Below, piece after piece: positions 54,834 to 62,551 of a stretch of 64,000 bases of DNA. The translations under genes were made by a program, and so were the position numbers. Positions within the stretch are counted from its first letter, which is position 1. Each line of letters opens with the position of its first letter. Source of the DNA: Sinorhizobium saheli (lineage in GTDB: Bacteria > Pseudomonadota > Alphaproteobacteria > Rhizobiales > Rhizobiaceae); NCBI RefSeq assembly GCF_001651875.1, contig NZ_LNQB01000099.1, positions 48,618 through 112,617 of the forward strand, in the 5' to 3' direction. The notes beneath the pieces were generated by a model. That model searched no databases. It worked only from the letters and a program-made list of their open reading frames with translations, and had not been told where the DNA came from.

Positions 54834-55585
54834 GCTCTCTCCTCGCTGCCGGGCCTGTCCTTCCAACCGGGAACGAGCACCAGCGAGAAATAGGGCGCCT
54901 CGTCGTCGGGCTTGTCGCCGAGCGCAACCATCGCCGCGTTCTTCATCGTGCCGCGCTCGACATAGACGGCGGCATCGAGCCGGCCGGCGGCGGCAAGCGC
55001 CCGGCGGATCTTCGGCAGATTGCGGCCGACCTTCATGATGACGGCGGCCTGCGTGTCGGAGAGACGGCGCTGAAGCTCGCCCTCGCCCATCGTGCCGGGA
55101 AGCACCGAGAGCACGTCGTCGCCCTGCACCAGCGGCAATCCCGCGAGCGACCAGCAGCCGGACATGGCGGTGATGCCCGGAATGACCTCGACGGGGTATC
55201 GCCCGGCAAGCCGCACGTGAAGATGCATGTAGGAGCCATAGAAGAGCGGGTCGCCTTCGCTGAGCACCGCGACCGTGCGCCCGGCTTCCAGATGCGCCGC
55301 GATCGCCTCGGCGGAGGCATTGTAGAAATCGGTGATCAGGCGCTTGTAGGCCGCCTCGTCCTTGTCGATCTCGGTCGTCACCGGATAGTAGAGCGGCAGT
55401 TCGACGAGGCCCGGCTTCAGCAGGCCCTCCACCACGGCGCGGCCGTTGCCGTTGCGCCCCGCCTTGGCGAAAAAGGCGACGACATCCGCCGCGCCCAGCG
55501 CCCTGACCGCCTTCACTGTCAAAAGCTCCGGATCGCCGGGACCCGTTCCCACGCCGATCAGCCGGCCGGCTGCAGCCGCGCTCAC
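54830..55585 (-). CDS. cobI: Precorrin-2 C20-methyltransferase
   Basis: 251 residues from GTG 55585, which overlaps the cobH stop as GTGA. Methylates precorrin-2 to precorrin-3A with SAM. LIGVGTGPGDPELLTVKAVRAL, VAVLSEGDPLFYGSYMHLHVRL and EVIPGITAMSGCWSLAGLPLVQGDDVLSVLPGT match CobI. Start and end are tightly coupled to its neighbours. Confidence 0.95.
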   Translation of the reverse strand: MSAAAAGRLIGVGTGPGDPELLTVKAVRALGAADVVAFFAKAGRNGNGRAVVEGLLKPGLVELPLYYPVTTEIDKDEAAYKRLITDFYNASAEAIAAHLEAGRTVAVLSEGDPLFYGSYMHLHVRLAGRYPVEVIPGITAMSGCWSLAGLPLVQGDDVLSVLPGTMGEGELQRRLSDTQAAVIMKVGRNLPKIRRALAAAGRLDAAVYVERGTMKNAAMVALGDKPDDEAPYFSLVLVPGWKDRPGSEERA

Positions 55586-56214
55586 AGGCCCGGCCTCGCC
55601 AGCGAATTCAAAGCCGCGGCGGTCATCGCACTGCCGCCGAGACGGCCGCGGACGATCGCGAAGGGAACGCCGTAGGAATGCTCGGCGAGCGCATCCTTCG
55701 ATTCCGCCGCGCCGACGAAGCCGACCGGCATGCCGAGGATCGCCGCCGGCTTCGGCGCGCCGTCGCGCAGCATTTCCAAGAGATAGAAGAGCGCCGTCGG
55801 CGCATTGCCGATGGCGACGACCGAGCCGGCCATGCGTTCGCCCCAGAGCTTCAGCGCCGCGGCCGAGCGGGTATTGCCGATCTCGGTCGCGATCGCCGCC
55901 GTGCGCGGGTCGCGCAGCGTGCAGATCACCTCGTTACCGGCCGGCAGACGCGCCCGCGTCACGCCGTGCGCCACCATCTCCGCGTCGCAGAAGATCGGCG
56001 CACCGTTCTTGAGGGCCGCGCGCGCGGCGGAGACGAAATCCGGCGAGAAGACGAATTGCCGCGCCGCCTCGACGGAGCCGCAGGCATGCACCATGCGGAC
56101 GGCAAGGTCGGCCTCCTCCTCCGAGAAACCGGAAAGATCGGCCTCGGCCCGGATGATCGCGAAGGAACGCTCATAGATGGCGTTGCCGTCGCGGATATAA
56201 TCATAATCAGGCAT
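55582..56214 (-). CDS. cobH: Precorrin-8X methylmutase
   Basis: 210 residues. It moves a methyl from C11 to C12 to form hydrogenobyrinate. Conserved: YIRDGNAIYERSFAIIRAEADL, RMVHACGSVEAARQFVFSPDF (catalytic His in MVHACG), PIFCDAEMVAHGVTRARLPAGNEVIC, and AIGNAPTALFYLLEM, GMPVGFVGAAESKDAL. It lies two bases from cobG and overlaps cobI. Confidence 0.96.
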   Translation of the reverse strand: MPDYDYIRDGNAIYERSFAIIRAEADLSGFSEEEADLAVRMVHACGSVEAARQFVFSPDFVSAARAALKNGAPIFCDAEMVAHGVTRARLPAGNEVICTLRDPRTAAIATEIGNTRSAAALKLWGERMAGSVVAIGNAPTALFYLLEMLRDGAPKPAAILGMPVGFVGAAESKDALAEHSYGVPFAIVRGRLGGSAMTAAALNSLARPGL

Positions 56215-56216
56215 TT

Positions 56217-57593
56217 CTATTCCTGTTCGAACGCTTGAGCGATGCGCGCGGTCCCGAGCCGTGTAAGACAGGAGAGCGCCGATTCGCCAGCGTCTTTGTT
56301 TTCCCGCACCAATGCGCCGAGCGCTGCCAGCGCGGACCTTATTCCATTGTCATCCCTGTAGGCGCTCGGCGCGACGGAAGCAGTACCATTTACGACAAGC
56401 GCATATCCTGATGGCGCACCGACGAGCGTCAATGGGGAAGCCGCCGGCCTGGCGCATCCCTTGCCGCAGCCGGAGAGATGCATGGCGAGCGAGCCGTCGA
56501 GCAGATCGGGCGCGGCCTCGACCAATAGCCTGGCCGTCGCCTTGGTGTCCATCAGCGCCGACGCGCAGGCAAGGCCGGCGCAGGTGGCGATGGGATTGCG
56601 CCGATCGTCCGCCGCGACGAGGAAGCCGTACGAGGCCGCGAGGCGTTGCGCCAACGCGGCGGTCTCGCCGGAAAGTCCGAGGACGAAAAGGCCATGCCGC
56701 GGCGCGAGGCGCATCTCCCTCGCGCCGAGTTCCTGCGCCTGTCGGACGAACGCGGCCAGACCGGCCGCCTCGGCCTGGGCGAAGGCAAGGCCGAGGCCGA
56801 GCACGACGCCGGCAGCGCCGAAATGGTGGATGCCCGCCGGCAGCGGCGGTACGCTTTCGGTGGCCGCCGGCAGGGCGGCACCCGGGTACCAGCGGAGGCG
56901 GAGGCGGTCCGCATCGAGATCGCGGCCGCGGGCGGCGGGAGCGAGTGCGCAGAGCTCCGCAAGGATTTCCATGACCGCCGAAACGCATTCTTCCGCTTCC
57001 AGGAGAGCGATCGGTCTTGCCGAGCGCGCCGTGCCGCCGACCGAAAGCAGCCAGCGGGCGCCATCCGGGCCATCGAGCGCGCTAAGGCGCAGATCGGCGG
57101 CGACATCGCCAAGATGGAAGCGACCGCCGCCATCAATGACGATGGAGAGTTTCGGCGCCAGCCGGAGCGTCGGCTGCGCGCAAGCGATCTGCGCGCTCAA
57201 TGCGCGCGCGAGCGGCCGGGGATCGGCGATCTCGTCCGGGTCTATTCCGGCCAGCGGCGGCGTCTCGATCGCGACGCCCTCGGCAATGGCAATGCCCGCC
57301 TCGCCGATGGCGGCGGCAAGCGCCTGCACGGTCGATGCGGTCAGACCGCGGATCTGCAGGTTGCCGCGCGCGGTGATCTCGATGATGCCGTTGCCGCACG
57401 CGGCAGCCGCCGCGGCAAGCGCCTCGATTTCCATCGGCGTCAGGCCGTCGGTCGCGGGCCTCAGCCGCACGAGCAGGCCGTCCCCGGTCTGCATGGGGCT
57501 TGCGAGCGACGGGCAGGCGCCGCGTCGCATCGAAGCACCGGTTCCGGCCGGGCCAGGGCTGGGCAGAGCGCAACGCGTCATCGTCTTCGTCAT
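56217..57593 (-). CDS. cobG: Precorrin-3B synthase (CobG, iron-sulphur monooxygenase)
   Basis: 458 residues from ATG 57593, close to the known Ensifer-type CobG length. Sulfite/nitrite reductase-like fold: GDGLLVRLRPATDGLTPMEIEALAAAA, EITARGNLQIRGL, and 4Fe-4S cysteines in ATCAGLACASALM and LSGCGKGCARP. It uses oxygen to make the C20-hydroxy-lactone, which commits the pathway to the aerobic route. The ribosome site AGAAGG is nearly adjacent to the ATG and borders a strong hairpin; ATG 57581 is an alternative. Confidence 0.93.
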   Translation of the reverse strand: MTKTMTRCALPSPGPAGTGASMRRGACPSLASPMQTGDGLLVRLRPATDGLTPMEIEALAAAAAACGNGIIEITARGNLQIRGLTASTVQALAAAIGEAGIAIAEGVAIETPPLAGIDPDEIADPRPLARALSAQIACAQPTLRLAPKLSIVIDGGGRFHLGDVAADLRLSALDGPDGARWLLSVGGTARSARPIALLEAEECVSAVMEILAELCALAPAARGRDLDADRLRLRWYPGAALPAATESVPPLPAGIHHFGAAGVVLGLGLAFAQAEAAGLAAFVRQAQELGAREMRLAPRHGLFVLGLSGETAALAQRLAASYGFLVAADDRRNPIATCAGLACASALMDTKATARLLVEAAPDLLDGSLAMHLSGCGKGCARPAASPLTLVGAPSGYALVVNGTASVAPSAYRDDNGIRSALAALGALVRENKDAGESALSCLTRLGTARIAQAFEQE

Positions 57594-57600
57594 CCTTCTC

Positions 57601-57639
57601 GGAGCGCCCGCCATGCCCGGCGGGTGCTCCTGCTGGAGC
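57601..57639 (-). promoter_or_regulatory. Mutually exclusive hairpins before cobG
   Basis: On the minus strand GCTCC AGCA GGAGC (57639-57626) competes with a 12-bp hairpin from GGAGC..CCCGCC to GGCGGG..GCTCC (57630-57601, loop GGGCAT, one mismatch). Both use the same GGAGC. The second ends eight bases from the cobG start. Confidence 0.45.
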
Positions 57640-57693
57640 CCATATCACAGGCGCCTGCCTTGAGAGAGATCAAGGATCGGCGGCGGCAGCATC

Positions 57694-57791
57694 CTGGAGC
57701 GGAATGCGCTCCCATGGTTCGCGCCACCGCTCTGCCTGCCTGTTTGCCGCATTATGCGACGTCGGGTGATTCCACCTGACTGCAATGCTAG
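57694..57791. repeat. ~100-bp stop-codon repeat, copy 4
   Basis: Begins CTGGAGCGGAATGCGCTCC and ends CACCTGACTGCAATGCTAG; the terminal CTAG gives cobF its TAG stop (57790-57788). The copy is about five bases shorter than copy 3, with small deletions in the middle. It splits cobF from cobG. Confidence 0.85.
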
Positions 57792-58558
57792 TCCTCGAAA
57801 TCGGCGCCCTTGCGCAGCAGATAGATGTCCATGATCCAGCCCATGCGCTCGCGCGCCGCCGCACGTGCCTCGAGGATATCCTCCTTCACCTCGGCAAGCC
57901 GCCCGGAAATGACGATCTCGTCCGGCGTTCCGAGATAGGCGCCCCAATAGATCTCCGCGTCCGGATCGTCGATGTTGCGGAAGGCCTGCTCGCCGTCGAG
58001 CATGACCACCGCCGTCTCGCTCTTCTGAGGAAAGCTTTCGGCGAGCCGCCGGCCGGTGGTGATCTCGACCGGCTTGCCGACGAGATTGAGCGGTATGCGA
58101 TGACTGGCGCAAAGCGCCTGCAGGCTGGTGATGCCGGGAACGACCTCGAAATCGAAGGCGACCTGGCCCCGCGCTTTCACCCTTTCGACGATGCGGATCG
58201 TGCTGTCGTAGAGCATCGGATCGCCCCAGACGAGGAAGGCGCCGGCCTGCCCGTCCGCAAGCTCGCTCGCAAGCAGCGTCTCGTAGGTCGCGGCGATGCT
58301 CGCATGCCAGTCGTCGACGCTCTGGCTGTAGCTGCGCCCCTCGGTCTGGCGAACCGGCACGGCGAACTCGACGGTGCGGCTGTCGCTCCGGGTGACGTAG
58401 CGGCCACAGATCTCGCGGCGCACTTCGGCTAGCTCCGTCTTCTTCGCGCCCTTGGTCGGAATGAACAGCACATCGGCACGGTTGAGGGCATTGATGGCCT
58501 GGACCGTCATGTGTTCCGGATTGCCCGCGCCGATACCGATGATCAGGATGTGCCGCAT
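57788..58558 (-). CDS. cobF: Precorrin-6A synthase (deacetylating)
   Basis: 256 residues. It methylates C1 of precorrin-5 and releases acetate. MRHILIIGIGAGNPEHMTVQAINALNRADVLFIPTKG starts the tetrapyrrole methylase fold; YETLLASELADGQAGAFLVWGDPMLYDSTIRIVERV and FEVVPGITSLQALCASHRIPLNLVGKPVEITTGRRL are CobF blocks. It is first in the minus-strand cob row, followed by 194 bp (repeat plus hairpins) before cobG. The stop codon comes from repeat copy 4. No cobalamin riboswitch was recognised upstream. Confidence 0.95.
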   Translation of the reverse strand: MRHILIIGIGAGNPEHMTVQAINALNRADVLFIPTKGAKKTELAEVRREICGRYVTRSDSRTVEFAVPVRQTEGRSYSQSVDDWHASIAATYETLLASELADGQAGAFLVWGDPMLYDSTIRIVERVKARGQVAFDFEVVPGITSLQALCASHRIPLNLVGKPVEITTGRRLAESFPQKSETAVVMLDGEQAFRNIDDPDAEIYWGAYLGTPDEIVISGRLAEVKEDILEARAAARERMGWIMDIYLLRKGADFED

Positions 58559-58679
58559 GCCTCTCCTCCATCTGCCGGGCGCGTTGCGCCCTCGGGCGAT
58601 GTCCGTCTTTGACGGATCGAGGTCGCCGGCGCAAGGCCAATCCGCGCCACGAAGCGGAACGTCTGCGTCAGCGACCGTG

Positions 58680-59387
58680 CTATCGTTCGACCGCGAGCGG
58701 CGGGTCTTCCGGGAGCTGCCAATCGATCGGCTCGAATCCCTTCGATTGGAGGAAAGCATTGGCCTTGGAAAAGTGCCGGCAGCCGAAGAAGCCCGAATGG
58801 GCCGAAAGCGGTGACGGATGCGCCGCCGTCAGCACCAGATGCCGGGATCGGTCGACGAAGGCCGCCTTCCGCTGCGCGTAGGAGCCCCAGAGCATGAAGA
58901 CCACCGGCTGCTCCCGCTCGTTGATGGCGCGCACGACCGCGTCGGTGAAACGCTCCCAGCCCCGCCCCTGATGCGAGGCGGCCCGCCCCCGCTCGACGGT
59001 CAGCACCGCATTGAGGAGCAGCACGCCCTGGCCGGCCCAGCTTTCCAGGAAGCCGTGGCGCGCCGGCGCAATGCCGAGGTCGTCCCGAAGCTCCTTGTAG
59101 ATGTTGACGAGCGAGGGCGGTATGCGCATGCCGGGACGCACGCTGAAGCAGAGCCCGTGCGCCTGGCCGTCGCCATGATAGGGATCCTGCCCGAGGATGA
59201 CGACCCGCACCCGGTCGAGCGGCGTCAGGTCGAGCGCCCGGAAATATTCGCTGCCCCTCGGGAAAATCTGCCGGCCCTGCTCCTTCTCGTCCATGAGGAA
59301 GCGCTTGAGGTCGGCCATATAGCTGTGGCGGAACTCCGGCGCCAGCACGGCCTTCCAGGTCTCTTCCAGCCGGATCGTCGCATCCAT
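58680..59387 (-). CDS. ung: Uracil-DNA glycosylase
   Basis: 235 residues, family 1. It removes uracil from DNA to start base excision repair. VVILGQDPYHGDGQAHGLCFSV (catalytic Asp in GQDPYHG), GVLLLNAVLTVERG, VVFMLWGSYAQRKAAF and TAAHPSPLSAHSGFFGCRHFSKAN are all intact. ATG 59387 has GGGAG eight bases upstream. Divergent from modA with about 190 bp between. Confidence 0.95.
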   Translation of the reverse strand: MDATIRLEETWKAVLAPEFRHSYMADLKRFLMDEKEQGRQIFPRGSEYFRALDLTPLDRVRVVILGQDPYHGDGQAHGLCFSVRPGMRIPPSLVNIYKELRDDLGIAPARHGFLESWAGQGVLLLNAVLTVERGRAASHQGRGWERFTDAVVRAINEREQPVVFMLWGSYAQRKAAFVDRSRHLVLTAAHPSPLSAHSGFFGCRHFSKANAFLQSKGFEPIDWQLPEDPPLAVER

Positions 59388-59502
59388 GGCATGTCTCCCG
59401 CTTGTTGCGTGCCTCGGGAATTTAGCCGCGCGAGCGCCCGCCGCAAGCGCTCCCATGACCTTCGCCGTCTCGGTTCACCGTTTTGATGACGCCGCAGGGG
59501 AG

Positions 59503-59526
59503 CATTGTATTTCTTCGGATATAGCG
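59503..59526 (+). promoter_or_regulatory. Mo-box 1 upstream of modA
   Basis: Pattern CATTGTATT, seven bases, ATATAGCG. It matches the second box at 12 fixed positions and the ModE-type half sites CGTTATAT/ATATAACG known for molybdate repression. Confidence 0.6.
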
Positions 59527-59544
59527 CTAACCAGAACACGGAAG

Positions 59545-59568
59545 CGTTATATTCTCGAAAATATCACG
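59545..59568 (+). promoter_or_regulatory. Mo-box 2 upstream of modA
   Basis: CGTTATATT, seven bases, ATATCACG, ending 13 bases before the modA start codon. It is 42 bp (four helical turns) downstream of box 1. Repressor binding here would block translation initiation region transcription. Confidence 0.7.
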
Positions 59569-59581
59569 GACGGAGACAGGC

Positions 59582-60385
59582 ATGGCAAGGGGACGCAGGG
59601 ATTCGATCAAGGCTTTGGGACTCATGGGTTTGGTGCTGGCGCTCGGCATCACCTTTGCCGGCGCGGCTTTCGCACCGGCCCGGGCGGCGGAACAGGTGAC
59701 GGTGTTCGCCGCCGCCAGCCTCAAGAACGCGCTCGATGCGGTCAATACCGAATGGGAAAAGGAAACCGGCAGGAAGACGACGGCCTCCTATGCGGCAAGC
59801 TCGGCTCTGGCGAAGCAGATCGAACAGGGCGCGCCCGCCGATATCTTCATCTCGGCCGACCTCGCCTGGATGGACTATCTCGCAGAGAGGAAGCTGGTAA
59901 AGGGCGACACCCGTTCCAACCTCCTCGGCAATCGCATCGTCCTCGTTTCCGGCCAGCCGGACGCCGAAGCCGTCGAGATCGGGCCGGGCCTCGATCTCGC
60001 CCACCTCCTCGGCGACGGGCGCCTGGCGATGGGCGCGGTCGATTCCGTTCCCGCCGGCAAATACGGCAAGGCGGCACTCGAGAAGCTCGGGCTCTGGGCA
60101 AGCGTCGCCCCAAAGGTTGCCGGCGCCGAAAGCGTGCGCGCCGCCCTGCTCCTCGTTTCGCGCGGCGAGGCGCCTTACGGCATCGTCTACCGGACCGATG
60201 CCGCGGCCGATCCGGGCGTGAAGGTGGTCGGCACATTCCCGGAAGACAGCCACCCTCCGATCGTCTATCCGATCGCCATCACCGCAGAGAGTAGCAATGC
60301 CGATGCGGCCGCCTATCTCGATTTCGTCAAATCGCCCCGAGCGGCCGCACTCTTCGAGGCTCAGGGCTTCACGGTGCTGGAATAG
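59582..60385 (+). CDS. modA: Molybdate ABC transporter substrate-binding protein
   Basis: 267 residues. Signal peptide of about 35 residues (ALGLMGLVLALGITFAGAAFAPARAAEQ). Mature protein begins VTVFAAASLKNALDAVNTEWEKETG; YAASSALAKQIEQGAPADIFISADLAWMDYL carries the oxyanion-binding serines; LAMGAVDSVPAGKYGKAALEKLGLW and GIVYRTDAA complete the site. It binds molybdate or tungstate in the periplasm. Two Mo-boxes lie in its promoter. Confidence 0.95.
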   Translation: MARGRRDSIKALGLMGLVLALGITFAGAAFAPARAAEQVTVFAAASLKNALDAVNTEWEKETGRKTTASYAASSALAKQIEQGAPADIFISADLAWMDYLAERKLVKGDTRSNLLGNRIVLVSGQPDAEAVEIGPGLDLAHLLGDGRLAMGAVDSVPAGKYGKAALEKLGLWASVAPKVAGAESVRAALLLVSRGEAPYGIVYRTDAAADPGVKVVGTFPEDSHPPIVYPIAITAESSNADAAAYLDFVKSPRAAALFEAQGFTVLE

Positions 60386-60425
60386 GCTCGCATCTTGCAG
60401 TAGTCGACATGAGGGGAGCACGAAC

Positions 60426-61127
60426 TTGGAATGGACGGCACTCACCGACGCCGAATGGACGGCCGTGCAACTCAGCCTGCGCGTCGCAACCGTCGCGATG
60501 CTCGCGAGCCTGCCGCTTGCGCTTCCTGTCGCCATGGCGCTTGCGCGCGGGCGCTTCTGGGGCAGGTCGGTCCTGAACGGCCTCGTGCACATGCCGCTCA
60601 TCCTGCCGCCGGTCGTCACCGGCTTCGCGCTCCTCCTCATCTTCGGCCGGCGCGGGCCCATCGGCGCCTTCCTTGCCGAGCATTTCGGGCTCGTCTTTTC
60701 CTTCCGCTGGACGGGGGCGGCGCTCGCCTGCGCGGTCATGGGCTTCCCGCTGATGGTGCGCAGCATTCGCCTCTCGATCGAAGCGGTCGACCGCAAGCTC
60801 GAGGATGCCGCCGCAACGCTGGGCGCCGGCCCCGGCTGGGTCTTCCTGACCGTGACATTGCCCCTGATCCTGCCCGGCATCCTCGCCGGCATGGTCCTCT
60901 CCTTTGCCAAGGCGATGGGCGAGTTCGGGGCGACGATCACCTTCGTCTCCAACATACCCGGCGAGACGCAGACGATCGCCGCCGCGATCTACACCTTCAC
61001 CCAGGTGCCGGGCGGCGACGCGGGGGCGATGCGCCTCGCCGTGATCTCGATCATCGTCTCGATGACCGCCTTGATGCTGTCGGAGATCCTCGCCGCGGCC
61101 GCGGCGCGGCGGACGGTGGCCGCATGA
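60426..61127 (+). CDS. modB: Molybdate ABC transporter permease
   Basis: 233 residues from a TTG start at 60426, supported by GGGGAG seven bases upstream; no ATG is close. Five membrane helices and the coupling loop [49 protein letters not shown] and [30 protein letters not shown] are ModB signatures. It overlaps modC by four bases and follows modA after 40 bp. Confidence 0.94.
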   Translation: MEWTALTDAEWTAVQLSLRVATVAMLASLPLALPVAMALARGRFWGRSVLNGLVHMPLILPPVVTGFALLLIFGRRGPIGAFLAEHFGLVFSFRWTGAALACAVMGFPLMVRSIRLSIEAVDRKLEDAAATLGAGPGWVFLTVTLPLILPGILAGMVLSFAKAMGEFGATITFVSNIPGETQTIAAAIYTFTQVPGGDAGAMRLAVISIIVSMTALMLSEILAAAAARRTVAA

Positions 61128-62197
61128 GGCTCGAAGTCGAGGCACGCCACCGCATCGGCTCCTTCACGATCGACGCCGCTTTCGGGTCGGAAGGCGGCGT
61201 GACCGCGCTTTTCGGCCGCTCCGGCTCCGGCAAGACCTCGCTCGTCAACATCATTGCCGGGCTGCTCAGACCCGATCGCGGCCGCGTCGTGCTCGACGGC
61301 AAGGTGATCGCCGACAGCGAGCGGGGCACCTTCACGCCGGTCCACCGCCGCCGCTTCGGCTACGTGTTCCAGGAAGCCCGGCTTTTCCCGCATTTGAGCG
61401 TCCGCCGGAACCTCGCCTATGGACGCTGGTTCGCGGGCATGGCCGGGTCCCGACCGGAATTCGACAGGGTCGTCGCGATGCTCGGCATCGGCCACCTGCT
61501 CGAGCGCCGTCCGGGGACGCTCTCGGGCGGCGAGCGCCAGCGTGTCGCCATCGGCCGCGCGCTGCTTGCCGCGCCGCGGCTGCTGCTGATGGACGAACCG
61601 CTGGCGGCGCTCGACGACGCCAGAAAGGCCGAAATCCTCCCCTATCTGGAGCGGCTTCGCGACGAGACGAGGATACCGATCGTCTATGTCAGCCATTCCG
61701 TCGCGGAGGTCGCGCGCCTGGCGGAGCGTGTCGTCGTCGTCGACAATGGACGGGTCGAGGCCTCCGGCGACGTTGCCGCAATCCTCAGCCAGCCGGCCGC
61801 CGCGCTCGCGACCGAACGGCGCGAGACGGGCGCGCTCGTCGAAGGCGTCGTCGAGGGTCAGGACGACCGGCATGACCTGACGCTGGTACGCGCCGGCCGC
61901 TGCCTCATCCGCGTCCCACACCTCGTCTCTTCGCCGGGGCATGCCCTCAGGCTCTACATCGCCGCCCGCGACGTCATGCTCGCGACGGCGCGCCCGGAAG
62001 CCATCAGCGCCCTCAACGTGCTCGAGGGCACGGTCGTCGATCTCTCGCCGGTCGGAAAGGGCAGCGTCGACGTCCGTGTCGATTGCGGCGGCAACATGAT
62101 CGTCGCGCGCATCACCGCTCTTTCGCGCGAAACGCTGGCACTCGCACCCGGAAAAACGGTGCACGCCATCATCAAGACCGTCGCCCTCGATTATTAA
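61124..62197 (+). CDS. modC: Molybdate ABC transporter ATPase
   Basis: 357 residues. Walker [15 protein letters not shown]-loop [14 protein letters not shown], signature [16 protein letters not shown], Walker [14 protein letters not shown], switch His in [10 protein letters not shown]. The C-terminal molybdate-binding TOBE/Mop domain is [40 protein letters not shown]. The ATG overlaps the modB stop. No modE gene lies in the window. Confidence 0.95.
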   Translation: MRLEVEARHRIGSFTIDAAFGSEGGVTALFGRSGSGKTSLVNIIAGLLRPDRGRVVLDGKVIADSERGTFTPVHRRRFGYVFQEARLFPHLSVRRNLAYGRWFAGMAGSRPEFDRVVAMLGIGHLLERRPGTLSGGERQRVAIGRALLAAPRLLLMDEPLAALDDARKAEILPYLERLRDETRIPIVYVSHSVAEVARLAERVVVVDNGRVEASGDVAAILSQPAAALATERRETGALVEGVVEGQDDRHDLTLVRAGRCLIRVPHLVSSPGHALRLYIAARDVMLATARPEAISALNVLEGTVVDLSPVGKGSVDVRVDCGGNMIVARITALSRETLALAPGKTVHAIIKTVALDY

Positions 62198-62301
62198 CGC
62201 GGCCGCGCGACCAACGATGCAATCGCAGGTTATCGCGCAGAATCGCAGCACCCTCCCTTTAATCCCTAGAGAATTGATATTACGCAAATTTTTGATGCGC
62301 G

Positions 62302-62344
62302 TGCGTGGAGCTGTCGCTGCAAAAACCAGCGGCAGCTCCACGCA
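62302..62344. repeat. 18-bp-stem hairpin after modC
   Basis: TGCGTGGAGCTGTCGCTG and its near-perfect complement (one G-T pair) around loop CAAAAAC. No T-run follows, so it is an atypical terminator or a structured RNA end. The surrounding 354-bp gap between modC and the chemoreceptor holds nothing else clear except a 22-codon ORF (62473-62541) with weak support. Confidence 0.55.
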
Positions 62345-62551
62345 TAGTAGCAACTTGGTAACCAGTGAAATGCAATAATCACGTGCATATTGCGCATCGA
62401 GCGCACTTTCGGTTGCGAGCCAGCCTGGGACGGTGGCGTTTGCAGCGAGTGAACGCGATCGCTGCCGAGCGAATGATTCGATCGGTCCCCCTCAAAGCTC
62501 ACCAAACAGGAGCCATGACGACTTCTGGGTCCCCCTATTGAGAGAACCAGA

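Noticed and set aside
57594..57660. Cobalamin riboswitch before cobG (CAGGAGCACCCGCC resembles the B12 box)
   Set aside because: The other conserved riboswitch blocks were not found in the expected order upstream, and repeat copy 4 fills that space.
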